A DNA stretch of 64,000 nt. Origin: Arthrobacter sp. Leaf234. GTDB lineage: Bacteria; Actinomycetota; Actinomycetes; Actinomycetales; Micrococcaceae. Location of the stretch: contig NZ_LMLU01000001.1 of assembly GCF_001422665.1 (NCBI RefSeq), forward strand, positions 1,514,732-1,578,731, written 5' to 3'. Positions 16,727-25,337 of the stretch are shown piece after piece. The notes below the pieces were generated by a model. It was not told the origin of the DNA and made no database searches. It saw nothing but the letters and a program-made list of their open reading frames with translations. The translations under genes were made by a program, and so were the position numbers. Each line of letters opens with the position of its first letter. Positions within the stretch are counted from its first letter, which is position 1.

Positions 16727-16788
16727 CGGGCGTTCCGGTCCGCCCTCCGGGCACCAGCGGCCTGCAGGACGGATGCCCGGTGGACCGG

Positions 16789-17667
16789 CTAGGGTGCTCC
16801 GGTCCAGGGGGCCAGGCGCCGCTCCATGATCCCGATGGCCTGCGGATTGCTGTCGACGCAGACGAAGCGCCGGCCGAGCTTACCGGCGACGGCGCCCAGG
16901 GTCCCCGACCCCGCGAAGAAGTCCAGGACCCAGTCGCCCTCGCGGCTGCTCGCGGCGACGGCACGCCGCAGCAGCCCCTCCGGCTTCTGCGTGGGATATC
17001 CGGTCTTCTCCCGGCCGGTCGGGGACACGATGGTGTGCCACCACACGTCGGTGGGCAGCTTGCCGAGCGCCGCCTTCTCCGCCGTCACGAGGCCGGGAGC
17101 CATGTAGGGTTCCCGGTCCACCTCGTCGCTGCTGAAGTGGTACCCGGCCGGGTCCTTCACGTACACGAGGATGTTGTCGTGCTTCGCGGGCCACTTCCGC
17201 TTCGCCCGGGCGCCGTAGTCATAGGCCCAGATGATCTCGTTCAGGAAGCAGTCGCGCCCGAAGAGGGCATCCAGCATCACCTTGGCGTAGTGCACCTCGC
17301 GGTAGTCGAGGTGCACGTAGAGCGTGCCGTCGGCGGCGAGGAGTCGCCAGGCCTCGGCGAGCCGCGGGGCGAGGAAGTCCCAGTAGTCCTCGAACACGTC
17401 GTCGTAGCTCGCGAGGATGCCCTTCACGGTCGAGTAGGACTGTCCCTTGAAGCCCACGCGGTCACCTGACCCCGGGGCCGCCCGCACCATCGAGGTCTGC
17501 TGCCGCCGCTGCGCACGGCCGGTGTTGAACGGCGGATCGACGTAGATCATGCTGAACGACGCATCGGGCAGGGTGGGCAGGTACTGGGCGTTATCGGCGT
17601 GGACCACGAGATTGGCGCCGTCCGCGCTCCACACGGGAGACACGGACGGCGCAGGAAGTTCCGTCAC
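16789..17667 (-). CDS. Site-specific DNA methyltransferase, beta class, apparently solitary
   Basis: Amino-methyltransferase of 292 residues (N6-adenine or N4-cytosine). The catalytic motif IV DPPFNTG at 44-50 precedes the SAM-binding motif I FAGSGTLG near residue 255, which is the beta-class order. YPTQKPEGLLRRAV is the usual motif upstream of motif I. No restriction endonuclease or specificity gene lies nearby, so it looks like an orphan enzyme with a regulatory or replication-related role. It starts with GTG 6 bp after the DEAD-box helicase gene on the same strand; a 14-bp palindrome (17669-17682) spans the junction. The recognition sequence cannot be read from the gene. Confidence 0.88.
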   Translation of the reverse strand: MTELPAPSVSPVWSADGANLVVHADNAQYLPTLPDASFSMIYVDPPFNTGRAQRRQQTSMVRAAPGSGDRVGFKGQSYSTVKGILASYDDVFEDYWDFLAPRLAEAWRLLAADGTLYVHLDYREVHYAKVMLDALFGRDCFLNEIIWAYDYGARAKRKWPAKHDNILVYVKDPAGYHFSSDEVDREPYMAPGLVTAEKAALGKLPTDVWWHTIVSPTGREKTGYPTQKPEGLLRRAVAASSREGDWVLDFFAGSGTLGAVAGKLGRRFVCVDSNPQAIGIMERRLAPWTGAP

Positions 17668-17673
17668 CGAGGA

Positions 17674-19455
17674 CTAGTCCTCCGAGCCGCCGGCAGGGTT
17701 CCCGACGACCTCGCCGTTGCGGCGGCGCGTGCGGCTCCGGCGGGGGCGGTCGCCCGCAGCCGTCTCGCCGGACACGGCGTCGGCGGCACGACGGCGGCGT
17801 CCGCCCTCGGGGTCGGCTGCCCCGGTCGCTGCGGGTGCTGCAGCGGACGACGTCGACTCGGCGGGACCGTTGCTGTCCGCTCCGCGGCCGCCGCGGCCGC
17901 GGCCTCGCGAGCCCCTGCCGGAGTCGCGCTGCTGTCCGCCTGCTGCGCCGTCGCGGCTCTGGCCACCCCGCCCGCCGTCTCGGCTCTGTCCGCGACCGCC
18001 CGCGCCCGCGGCACCACCGGCGCCGTCCGGGCGCCCGCCGCCACGCTTGCCGGTCTCGCCGAGGTCCTCGAGGGTCTCGGCGTTGATCCCGGCGAGCTTG
18101 CGGTCCTTGCGGGGCAGCCGGCCCTTGGTGCCCACGGGGATGTCCAGATCGGTGTACAGGTGCGGCGACGACGAGTAGGTCTCGACCGGCTCGGGCGCGT
18201 CGAGGCCGAGCGCCTTGTTGATCAGGCCCCAGCGGGGCACGTCGTCCCAGTCGACGAAGGTGACCGCGGTGCCCTTCTTGCCGGCGCGGCCCGTGCGGCC
18301 CACGCGGTGCAGGTAGGCCTTCTCGTCCTCGGGGCACTGGTAGTTGATGACGTGCGTGATGTCCTCGACGTCGATGCCGCGGGCAGCGACCTCGGTGGCG
18401 ACGAGCACGTCGATCTTGTCGCCGCGGAAGGCGCGCAGGGCCTGCTCGCGGGCTCCCTGGCCGAGGTCGCCGTGGATGGCGCCGGCCGCGAAGCCACGGT
18501 CGATGAGCTCCTCGGAGAGCTTCGCCGCGGTGCGTTTGGTCTTACAGAAGATGATGGTCCGGCCGCGGTTGCGGGATTGGAGGATCCGGGCCACGACCTC
18601 GGCCTTGTCGAGGTTGTGAGCCCGGTAGATGACCTGCCGGATGTCCTTCTTGGTGATGCCCTCGTCCTCGGGGTCCGCTGCCCGGATGTGCGTGGGCTGG
18701 GTCATGTAGCGGCGCGCCATCGCGATGACGGGGCCGGGCATGGTCGCGGAGAAGAGGAGTGTCTGGCGGACCGGCGGCGTCGCGGCGATGAGGGTCTCGA
18801 CGTCGGGCAGGAACCCGAGGTCCAGCATCTCGTCGGCCTCGTCCAGCACCACGATCTTGACGTTCTTCAGGACCAGGAGCTTCTGCCGGTACAGGTCGAT
18901 CAGGCGGCCGGGGGTCCCGACCACGATCTCGACGCCCCTCTTGATGGCCTCGATCTGCGGCTCGTAGGCACGCCCGCCGTAGATGGTGACGATGCGCGCG
19001 TTGCGCTTCTTCGCCGCCGTCGTGAGGTCACCTGCCACCTGCACGGCGAGTTCGCGCGTGGGGACGACGACGAGGGCCTGCGGTGCACCGGGGACGGGCA
19101 GCTTCTCGTAGCCGGCGTCGTCCGGCCCGACGACACGCTGGATCGCCGGGATGCCGAAGCCGAGCGTCTTGCCGGTTCCGGTCTTGGCCTGGCCGATGAT
19201 GTCGTGTCCGCCGAGCGCGATGGACAGGGTCATCGCCTGGATGGGGAAGGGGTGGGTGATGCCCGCATCCGCGAGGGATTCCACGATGTCCGGGCGGACG
19301 TTGAAGTCGGCGAAGGTCTCCGCGACGGGAGCGTGGGGCTCCTCGGTGGTGACCAGCGTCTCCTCGACGTCGATGGCGTCCTCGGAGTTGTCGGCGACGA
19401 GGTGGTGGGCGTCGGCCGCGGGGGAACTGTTCGTGTCGTGATCTGTGTTGTGCAC
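17674..19455 (-). CDS. DEAD/DEAH-box RNA helicase (RhlE/DeaD-like)
   Basis: ATP-dependent RNA helicase of 593 residues. Motifs appear in order: Q motif (FPIQAMTLSIAL), I AKTGTGKT, Ia PTRELAVQ, GG, Ib TPGRL, II DEAD, III SAT, then IIFCKTKR, TEVAARGID and HRVGRTGR. The C-terminal 150 residues are an Arg/Gly/Gln-rich tail with repeated RGG and GQSRDG units that bind RNA non-specifically. It probably acts in ribosome assembly or mRNA turnover. GTG start. The upstream 297-bp leader with an AT-rich inverted repeat suggests post-transcriptional control, as seen for cold-inducible helicases, but that is inference. Confidence 0.94.
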   Translation of the reverse strand: MHNTDHDTNSSPAADAHHLVADNSEDAIDVEETLVTTEEPHAPVAETFADFNVRPDIVESLADAGITHPFPIQAMTLSIALGGHDIIGQAKTGTGKTLGFGIPAIQRVVGPDDAGYEKLPVPGAPQALVVVPTRELAVQVAGDLTTAAKKRNARIVTIYGGRAYEPQIEAIKRGVEIVVGTPGRLIDLYRQKLLVLKNVKIVVLDEADEMLDLGFLPDVETLIAATPPVRQTLLFSATMPGPVIAMARRYMTQPTHIRAADPEDEGITKKDIRQVIYRAHNLDKAEVVARILQSRNRGRTIIFCKTKRTAAKLSEELIDRGFAAGAIHGDLGQGAREQALRAFRGDKIDVLVATEVAARGIDVEDITHVINYQCPEDEKAYLHRVGRTGRAGKKGTAVTFVDWDDVPRWGLINKALGLDAPEPVETYSSSPHLYTDLDIPVGTKGRLPRKDRKLAGINAETLEDLGETGKRGGGRPDGAGGAAGAGGRGQSRDGGRGGQSRDGAAGGQQRDSGRGSRGRGRGGRGADSNGPAESTSSAAAPAATGAADPEGGRRRRAADAVSGETAAGDRPRRSRTRRRNGEVVGNPAGGSED

Positions 19456-19752
19456 GTTCTACCGTTCATTCAGGCCGTACGGCCGCTGAGGCTCGACGCC
19501 CGGATGGAGTCCATCCGGTGCGGAGCGTATCGGCGGGCGCAGGGCGTCCAGTGGAAGCCGATCGCGGGCTTGCAACTGCGTGCGGGCTGCGGAGGGAGAC
19601 CTGCGCCCGCGGGAAAACTCGGGATCGAGTAGGTACTGCGGGTTATCGAAGAGGGATAACGACCGGGCATCCATTACTACGCTCCAAGCCTACCCTGCCC
19701 GCCCCCGGGAGCGTGTCATCGCCCGCGCGTGCACGCCGCGCCGGGTGCGGGG
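19456..19752. other. Leader region upstream of the DEAD-box helicase
   Basis: Nearly 300 bp without a supported gene, between two minus-strand genes. It contains an inverted repeat with 6-nt arms, GTTATC (19642-19647) and GATAAC (19655-19660), in a locally AT-rich patch that may hold the helicase promoter. No RNA family is recognised. Confidence 0.45.
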
Positions 19753-21237
19753 TCACCGCGCGTCAGTGGGTTTGACCTCGAAGCGGAGGCGCCGGCGGGC
19801 GATGTCCGCCTCGAGGAGCACCACCGTCACGCGCTCTCCCGCCACCAGCTCCCCGTAGCACTTCGCCTCCAGCGGCGGCTCGGTGACCTGGACCGTGCCC
19901 GAGAGCCGCGGTGCCTGCTTCCCGGGTGCGTCCGCCACGGCGGGTGGGGAGGCCTGCAGGACGACGGCGGAGAACGCCTCGCCGATGCGGTTGCTCAGCA
20001 GCGCGGCCTGCACGGCGTCCATTGCTCCGGAGTCGAGGCGTGACGCCGTCTGGTTGGACGACGCCATGAGGGCGTTGAGGTCGGGAAGGACGTCCCGCAC
20101 CCAGGCGGGCACCTCCTCGCCTGCACAGAGCGATGCACAGATCACGAGGACGAAGCGGTCGACGAGCCGGCGCAGGGGAGCGGTGGTGTGCGTGTACGGG
20201 GCGGCGATGGCGGACTGGACGACGGCCTCGGGCACCTCGCCGTCGAAGGCCGTGTAGCCGGCGCCGCGGAAGAGCGAGGCCGCGGCGTGCATGAGGGCCA
20301 GCTGCCGGGGATCGGTCACGTCCAGCGTGCGGAGGAACGCGCCGTAGGGGAGGTCCTCGGGCCACGGGTGGTCGAGCGCCTCCGACTGCCGCCGGAACTT
20401 GCCGAGCGCGCCGTCGTCGGGCTCGGGCATGGTGCGCAGGACGCCGATGCCGCCGTCGATCATCATGCGCGCGGCCGCCATGCCCGTCATGAGCGAGATC
20501 TGGGCGTTCCAGTCCTCGCAGGGGAGCGCCGGCTCGGTGAGGATGCTGTAGCTCTCGCCGTCGTGGATGATCTCCTGGCGGGGGAGGTTGAGGCTGGCTC
20601 CGCCGCGGTCGAGTTCCTGCTGGATGCGGAGCAGGCCGATCTCCTGCAGGAGCTCGAGCTGCGCGTCCGCCCTGCCGGCGTCCACGTCCGCCTGGACCTC
20701 CGCATAGGTGAGCTGGCGGCGGCTGCGCACCACGGCCCGCTCGACCGTCACCGATCGGACGACGGCGGCAGCGTCCAGCCGGAAGTGCCAGACGAAGGCG
20801 GGCCGGTCCTCCTCGGGCAGGAGACTTGCGGCGTCCTCGGAGATGACCTCGGGATGCAGTGAGATGCGGCCGTCCGGAGCGTACATCGTCTGTCCGCGCA
20901 GCCGTGCCTCGGCGTCGATCGCGCCGCCCGGAGCAACGAACAGCGGGACGTCCGCGATGGCGTACCAGACCTCGAACCCGCCCGCGGGCTCCGGGAGGCG
21001 GGCCAGATGGACGGCCTGGTCGAGGTCGGTGGACCCCGGCGGGTCGATGGTCAGGAACGGGAGGTCACGGAGGTCTGCACTCGGCGGGCGGTGCGCGGCA
21101 ACCGCCTCCTCCGCCTCCCGCAGCACGTCGGCCGGGAAGTCCTCCCTGATGTCGAGTTCCTCGCGCAGGAGTCGCAGCGACTCCGTGAGGCGCTGCTGGG
21201 ACTCCCGGTCCCTCAGATCCATATGCTGTGCTGGCAC
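19753..21237 (-). CDS. RNB-domain ribonuclease (RNase II/R family, reduced form)
   Basis: 3'-5' exoribonuclease-like protein of 494 residues. The RNB active-site stretch LTIDPPGSTDLDQAVHL (Mg-binding Asp residues, about 75-91) is intact, and YTHTTAPLRRLVDRF near 345 is the conserved RNB C-terminal motif. Full RNase II has about 640 residues with two cold-shock domains before RNB and an S1 domain after; here only a short N-terminal region of about 70 residues and a small beta-rich end remain. GTG 21237 was chosen because a TACCCT box ends exactly 7 nt before it; ATG 21222 is the alternative. Monocistronic. Confidence 0.88.
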   Translation of the reverse strand: MPAQHMDLRDRESQQRLTESLRLLREELDIREDFPADVLREAEEAVAAHRPPSADLRDLPFLTIDPPGSTDLDQAVHLARLPEPAGGFEVWYAIADVPLFVAPGGAIDAEARLRGQTMYAPDGRISLHPEVISEDAASLLPEEDRPAFVWHFRLDAAAVVRSVTVERAVVRSRRQLTYAEVQADVDAGRADAQLELLQEIGLLRIQQELDRGGASLNLPRQEIIHDGESYSILTEPALPCEDWNAQISLMTGMAAARMMIDGGIGVLRTMPEPDDGALGKFRRQSEALDHPWPEDLPYGAFLRTLDVTDPRQLALMHAAASLFRGAGYTAFDGEVPEAVVQSAIAAPYTHTTAPLRRLVDRFVLVICASLCAGEEVPAWVRDVLPDLNALMASSNQTASRLDSGAMDAVQAALLSNRIGEAFSAVVLQASPPAVADAPGKQAPRLSGTVQVTEPPLEAKCYGELVAGERVTVVLLEADIARRRLRFEVKPTDAR

Positions 21238-21244
21238 AGGGCTC

Positions 21245-21250
21245 AGGGTA
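21245..21250 (-). promoter_or_regulatory. Predicted -10 box of the RNB ribonuclease gene
   Basis: TACCCT on the minus strand ends 7 nt before the GTG at 21237, supporting that start and a leaderless mRNA. Confidence 0.5.
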
Positions 21251-21345
21251 ATGCACGTCACAGACATCCGGTGCGAGCACGGCCCGGTGGCGCTGCGGAC
21301 CCTGTCCGGTGTCGGCCGGGGCGCGCGGGCGTCCGGATCCTGCCG

Positions 21346-21792
21346 TCAGTCGGTCGGCGGGCGCAGGGAGTCGACGGCCTTCGCGACGCGGCGCGTCCGT
21401 GTATCCGCCCCCTTGGCCTGCTCGATCGGCACCACGAGGGCCTTCCGCCGGCTGACGGAAAGGGCGTCGAACGCGGCGACGAGCCGCGGATCCGACGACA
21501 GGGCGACGGCGAGATCCTCCGGCACGTCGACCGTCCGCTCGGCGAGGTCCAGTTCGAGGCGGACGTGTACGGTCTGGCGCGCGGTCAACCCTGCGGCAGT
21601 GCGGTGATCCCCGCTGACGGGGATCATCGCGCGGCCGTTCAGGGAACCGACGGTGGTGCGGAACGTGTAGGAGCCGAGCGTCACCCGGACCGGCGGGCGC
21701 CGTCCGCCGTCGAGCGCAGCAAGGACCTCCTCGGGCACCTCGATGCCGGTCGCGGTGCGGCCCGAAAGCTCGAGGACACCCGAGAAATCCAT
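21346..21792 (-). CDS. YdeI/OmpD-associated family protein with DUF1905 domain
   Basis: Protein of 148 residues. An N-terminal DUF1905 beta-barrel (DFSGVLELSGRTATGIEVPEE ... GSYTFRTTVGSLNGRAMIPVS) is joined to the short OmdA-type helix region (VPEDLAVALSSDPRLVAAFDALSVSRRKALV, about 95-125). Function is unknown; the fold is common in soil actinobacteria. ATG 21792 was chosen because CAGGA lies 5-9 nt upstream and the DUF1905 domain starts there; an in-frame start at 21858 would add 22 unlike residues. Confidence 0.85.
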   Translation of the reverse strand: MDFSGVLELSGRTATGIEVPEEVLAALDGGRRPPVRVTLGSYTFRTTVGSLNGRAMIPVSGDHRTAAGLTARQTVHVRLELDLAERTVDVPEDLAVALSSDPRLVAAFDALSVSRRKALVVPIEQAKGADTRTRRVAKAVDSLRPPTD

Positions 21793-21955
21793 CCGGTCCT
21801 GCCTTCCGCCCGGCATCCTGCCGGAGCCTCGTCCGTCCGTGCGATGATCACCCGCCACGGTCCGGAGGTGATGATCCTAGACCGCTTCGGCGCGCCGGGG
21901 ACAGAGGGATCCGCACACGGGCCTCGGACGCGCTTGCCGGACCTCCCGGAGTGCG

Positions 21956-21961
21956 TACTCT
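21956..21961 (+). promoter_or_regulatory. Predicted -10 box of the ferritin-like gene
   Basis: TACTCT ends 7 nt before the ATG at 21969, with TTGCCG 16 nt further upstream (21934-21939). A complete leaderless promoter by appearance. Confidence 0.55.
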
Positions 21962-21968
21962 TAGCAGA

Positions 21969-22805
21969 ATGAACAACGGCTCCTCCGACAGCACGGCCCT
22001 TTCCGCGACCGATACGGGCCGGACGCAGGACCGGTCTGCCGGAGCATCTGTCGGCGCCGGTGCGCCGACGTCACCGGCTGGACCCGGTGCGCGGCATGCA
22101 TCGGTCCCGGCCGATGCCGGGCAGCTGCCGGCGAGTGCCGCGGACGACGCACTCGGCAACCCCCGCTACGCGAGCTTCGTCACCGACCTCCTCGGTGTCA
22201 TCGCCTACGGTGAGCTGTCCGGTTTCGAGCGACTCTCCTCCGATGCCCGTTTCTCGCCCAGCCTCGCGGACCGGGCCAGCCTCGGGCGGCTCGCAGTCCT
22301 CGAGTTCGAGCACTTCGAGCTGGTCAGCCGGTTCGTGGCCGGTCTCGGCGTCACGATCGAGGACGCCATGGCGCCGTTCCAGGCCTCGATCGATGCCTTC
22401 CACGAGCGCACCCGCCCGGGCGACTGGTACGAGTCCCTGATGAAGGCCTATGTCATCGACGCCTTCTCCGGCGACTTCTACCGGGCGCTCGCCGACAGCC
22501 TGGACCCGAGAACCCGTGACCTGATCGGCGCGATCGACTCGGGCGACGGCGCCGCGCACCTCCAGCGGCGCCTGAAGGAGGCCCTGGCGGACGATCCGCG
22601 GCTCGCCTCCCGGCTCGCGCTCTGGGGGCGGAGGCTCGTGGGAGAGGCCCTCACGCAGGCTCAGCGCGTAGGGATCGAGCGGGAGTACCTGGCGGGACTG
22701 CTCTTCGCCAACGAGGCCGACCACACGCAGCACACCACCGCCCTGTTCTCGCAGCTCACGAGGAACCATTCGCGGCGCATGAGCGCGCTGGGCCTCACGG
22801 CCTGA
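21969..22805 (+). CDS. Ferritin-like fold protein (MiaE-like hydroxylase family)
   Basis: Mostly helical protein of 278 residues after a disordered, Ser/Ala-rich N-terminus of about 65. The helical part carries the carboxylate/His pattern of a di-iron four-helix bundle: AYGELSGFERL, LEFEHFELVSRFV, and a later EREYLAGLLFANEADHTQHTTAL. Actinobacterial copies are usually annotated as ferritin-like or tRNA-(MS2IO6A)-hydroxylase-like; the substrate is unproven. It faces DUF3107 across a strong terminator. The Rv3207-Rv3211 region of mycobacteria has a comparable arrangement from memory. Confidence 0.78.
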   Translation: MNNGSSDSTALSATDTGRTQDRSAGASVGAGAPTSPAGPGARHASVPADAGQLPASAADDALGNPRYASFVTDLLGVIAYGELSGFERLSSDARFSPSLADRASLGRLAVLEFEHFELVSRFVAGLGVTIEDAMAPFQASIDAFHERTRPGDWYESLMKAYVIDAFSGDFYRALADSLDPRTRDLIGAIDSGDGAAHLQRRLKEALADDPRLASRLALWGRRLVGEALTQAQRVGIEREYLAGLLFANEADHTQHTTALFSQLTRNHSRRMSALGLTA

Positions 22806-22901
22806 CGCCCGGCGCCGGTCGAGGGACCGGGCACCGGTGCCCGCCGCGCGGTCCGCACCCTGCCTCGCCCCGGCACAGCTCCCGACCAGGGGCCGGACAC
22901 A

Positions 22902-22940
22902 CGAGAACCCGCGGCCGATGATCGGGGCCGCGGGTTCTCG
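22902..22940. terminator. Bidirectional terminator between ferritin-like and DUF3107 genes
   Basis: Perfect 15-nt arms (22902-22916 and 22926-22940) with a 9-nt loop, in the gap between convergent genes. GC-rich stem, weak T content on either side. Confidence 0.85.
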
Positions 22941-22961
22941 TCGGACGAAGGATCAGGAGTG

Positions 22962-23186
22962 CTAGAGGGCGCCGAACCCGACGCGGCGGGATTCCTCGGC
23001 GCCGATCTCCACGTACCCGAGGACGGAGGTCGGGACGATGACCTGGCGACCCTTTGAGTCCTTCAGGCGGAGCTCGGAACCGCTGCCCATGGCTGCTGCG
23101 ACGAGGTCGGCGATGGCGTCGGCGCTCTCGGAGGACTCGAGCACGATCTCCCGGTTGACGTTCTGGATACCGATCTTGACTTCCAC
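22962..23186 (-). CDS. DUF3107 domain-containing small protein
   Basis: Protein of 74 residues, the typical full length of DUF3107 (TB9.4-like). The conserved start MEVKIGIQNVNREIVLESSE and the C-terminal GYVEIGAEESRRVGFG are both present. Function is unknown. The ATG has a strong AGGAGGC ribosome binding site 7 nt upstream. It follows the TetR gene by 45 bp on the same strand, a pairing that is widespread in actinobacteria and suggests a shared role or autoregulated unit. Confidence 0.94.
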   Translation of the reverse strand: MEVKIGIQNVNREIVLESSESADAIADLVAAAMGSGSELRLKDSKGRQVIVPTSVLGYVEIGAEESRRVGFGAL

Positions 23187-23231
23187 GGCGGATGCCTCCT
23201 GTGTAGTGAGCGTTACTGCTTCGAACCTACT

Positions 23232-23852
23232 CTAGATCTCCTTGGGGAAGCGGCTGATTCCGCGCCAAGCTAAACGGTAGATCAGCTCCGCGGCGGCATC
23301 GATGTCGAGGCTGCCCTCCGTCTCGAGCCAGTAGCGGGCGCTGATCTGTGCCATCCCGGCGAGGCCCCGGCCCAGGAGCGTCGCCTCCACCGTCGAGAGC
23401 TGGGTGTCGCCGGCGATCACGCCGGCGATCGCGCTCGCGAACTGCGCGTTGAACTCCTCGAGCCTGCTGCTGACGTCGGGCTCGTTGCTGATGTCCGACT
23501 CGAAGACGAGCCGGTGCGCCCGGCTGTCCTGGGCGATGAACTGGAAGTAGGCGCGCATCGTCGCGTGCACGCGCAGCTTGTTGTCGTCGGTGGAACGCAG
23601 GGCGTCGTGGAGCAGCTGGGTGAGCTCGGCCAGGTGGCTGTCCAGCAGGGCGAGGTACAGGTCCCGCTTCCCGGGGAAGTGCTGGTACAGCACGGGTTTG
23701 CTGACCTTGGCCGCGACCGCGATGTCGTCCATCGCGGCCCCGTGGTAGCCGTTGCCGACGAACACCTCCTGCGCTGCCGCCAGGAGTTGCCGACGTCGCT
23801 CGTCCCGCGGCAGCCGGACGGCTTTTCCTGCGGTGCTCGGGTCGGCGCTCAC
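23232..23852 (-). CDS. TetR family transcriptional regulator
   Basis: Repressor-type protein of 206 residues. The N-terminal helix-turn-helix is clear: RRRQLLAAAQEVFVGNGYHGAAMDDIAVAAKVSKPVLYQHFPGKRDLY, about 19-66. The C-terminal ligand domain is unlike any specific class I know. GTG start with AAGGA 6 nt upstream. It is divergent from moeB with about 100 bp between; a TAGACT box for this gene lies close to the moeB promoter, so it may control both directions. The regulator-DUF3107 pair is conserved beside RhlE and MoeB in mycobacteria (Rv3208/Rv3208A). Confidence 0.92.
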   Translation of the reverse strand: MSADPSTAGKAVRLPRDERRRQLLAAAQEVFVGNGYHGAAMDDIAVAAKVSKPVLYQHFPGKRDLYLALLDSHLAELTQLLHDALRSTDDNKLRVHATMRAYFQFIAQDSRAHRLVFESDISNEPDVSSRLEEFNAQFASAIAGVIAGDTQLSTVEATLLGRGLAGMAQISARYWLETEGSLDIDAAAELIYRLAWRGISRFPKEI

Positions 23853-23940
23853 GGGGAATCCTTGGGTCCTGGGGGCGGATGGGGCCAGATCAGTCTACCC
23901 ATCAGTCCTCCTGCGATGGCTCCACCGGTGCGCGGCGGAA

Positions 23941-23946
23941 TACCCT
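23941..23946 (+). promoter_or_regulatory. Predicted -10 box of moeB
   Basis: TACCCT ends 5 nt before the ATG at 23952; no ribosome binding site. The spacing is one shorter than in the other cases. Confidence 0.4.
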
Positions 23947-23951
23947 TGGGC

Positions 23952-25283
23952 ATGACCGCTTCACCGACCGCTCCGAACACTTCCGCCGACGTCGGGACAC
24001 CGATCGGGACGCCGACGGGGGCGCCGTCCGGGCCGTCGGTCGGGGCGCGTTCCGGGACGCCGCCCACGACCGTGTCCGGTCTGCCCGCGCTCGTGGAGCC
24101 GGCAGCCGGCCTCACCCCCGAGGAGATCCTGCGCTACTCGCGCCACCTGATCATCCCGGACTTCGGCATGGAGGCGCAGCTGCGGCTGAAGAACGCCCGG
24201 GTGCTGGTGATCGGCGCCGGCGGCCTCGGTTCGCCCGCGCTGCTCTACCTCGCGGCAGCGGGCGTCGGCCTGCTCGGGATCGTGGACGACGACGACGTCG
24301 AGCTCTCCAACCTGCAGCGGCAGGTCATCCACGGCATGGCCGACCTCGGGCGGTCTAAGGCGGAGTCCGCCCGGGCGAGCATCCTGGAGCTCAACCCGCT
24401 CGTCGGCGTGGTGCTGCACGAGGAGCGGCTCGACCGTGGGAACGCGCTGGACCTGTTCTCGCAGTACGACCTGATCGTCGACGGCACCGACAACTTCGCC
24501 ACGCGCTACCTGGTGAACGACGCCGCGGCGATCCTCGGCAAGCCCTACGTCTGGGGGTCGATCCTGCGCTTCGACGGCCAGGTGAGTGTCTTCTGGCAGG
24601 GCCACGGACCGACGTACCGCGACCTCTACCCGGAGGCGCCGCCGCCCGGCTCCGTACCCTCCTGCGCCGAGGGCGGGGTGCTCGGCGTGCTCTGCGCGCA
24701 GATCGGTTCGGTCATGGTCAACGAGGCCATCAAGCTGATCACGGGCGTGGGCACCACCCTCCTCGGGCGGGTCCTGGTGTTCAATGCACTGGACATGAGC
24801 TGGCGCGAGTTGCGCGTGCGCCCCGACCCGTCGGCGGAGCGGATCACGGAGCTGATCGACTACGAGCAGTTCTGCGGGGTGCCCTCGGTCGGTTCCGGTT
24901 CCGGTTCCGGTTCCGGCGACGCCGGCACGGCCGGGACGAGCGAGGACGGGCCGGTTCCCCTGGTCACGGTGGACGAGCTGGCGGAACTCCTGGCCGCACG
25001 GTCCGCCGGCAGCGTGGACTTCGACCTGCTGGACGTCCGGAACCCGGAGGAGTACGCGATCGTCGCCATCGAGGGAGCCCGGCTGGTCCCGCAGCACCTC
25101 ATCCTCGACGGCGAGGACCGGATCGATGCCGCCCGTCCCGTGATCGTCCACTGCAAGTCAGGGGTGCGCTCGGCCGCCGTCGTCCGCTTCCTCCGTGCGC
25201 AGGGCCACCCCGACGCGCGGTCCGTGCAGGGCGGGATCATCGAATGGATCGGCCGGATCGAGCCCGGGAAGCCGGGGTACTGA
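23952..25283 (+). CDS. moeB: Sulfur-carrier adenylyltransferase with rhodanese domain (MoeB/ThiF-like)
   Basis: E1-like protein of 443 residues. The Rossmann motif GAGGLGSPALLYLAAAGVG is at about 88-106, with RQVIHGMADLGRSKAESA and DGTDNFATRYLVNDA following; Cys238 in SCAEGG is the conserved active-site region. A flexible linker of GSGSGSGSG joins a rhodanese domain whose active Cys401 lies in VHCKSGVR. It would adenylate a ubiquitin-like sulfur carrier (MoaD or ThiS type) and supply persulfide sulfur. The first 50 residues are Thr/Pro/Gly-rich. Mycobacterial moeB1 (Rv3206c) has the same domain layout and neighbourhood. Confidence 0.92.
   Translation: MTASPTAPNTSADVGTPIGTPTGAPSGPSVGARSGTPPTTVSGLPALVEPAAGLTPEEILRYSRHLIIPDFGMEAQLRLKNARVLVIGAGGLGSPALLYLAAAGVGLLGIVDDDDVELSNLQRQVIHGMADLGRSKAESARASILELNPLVGVVLHEERLDRGNALDLFSQYDLIVDGTDNFATRYLVNDAAAILGKPYVWGSILRFDGQVSVFWQGHGPTYRDLYPEAPPPGSVPSCAEGGVLGVLCAQIGSVMVNEAIKLITGVGTTLLGRVLVFNALDMSWRELRVRPDPSAERITELIDYEQFCGVPSVGSGSGSGSGDAGTAGTSEDGPVPLVTVDELAELLAARSAGSVDFDLLDVRNPEEYAIVAIEGARLVPQHLILDGEDRIDAARPVIVHCKSGVRSAAVVRFLRAQGHPDARSVQGGIIEWIGRIEPGKPGY
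24891..24916 (+). repeat. Hexamer tandem repeat in the moeB linker
   Basis: Four copies of GGTTCC plus GG encode the Gly-Ser linker between the adenylyltransferase and rhodanese domains. Copy changes would stay in frame and vary linker length. Confidence 0.85.
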
Positions 25284-25337
25284 GCGGCGTCCTCGGGGGG
25301 ACGGGACGGCCGCGACGGTCGCAGGGGACTGGCGGAG

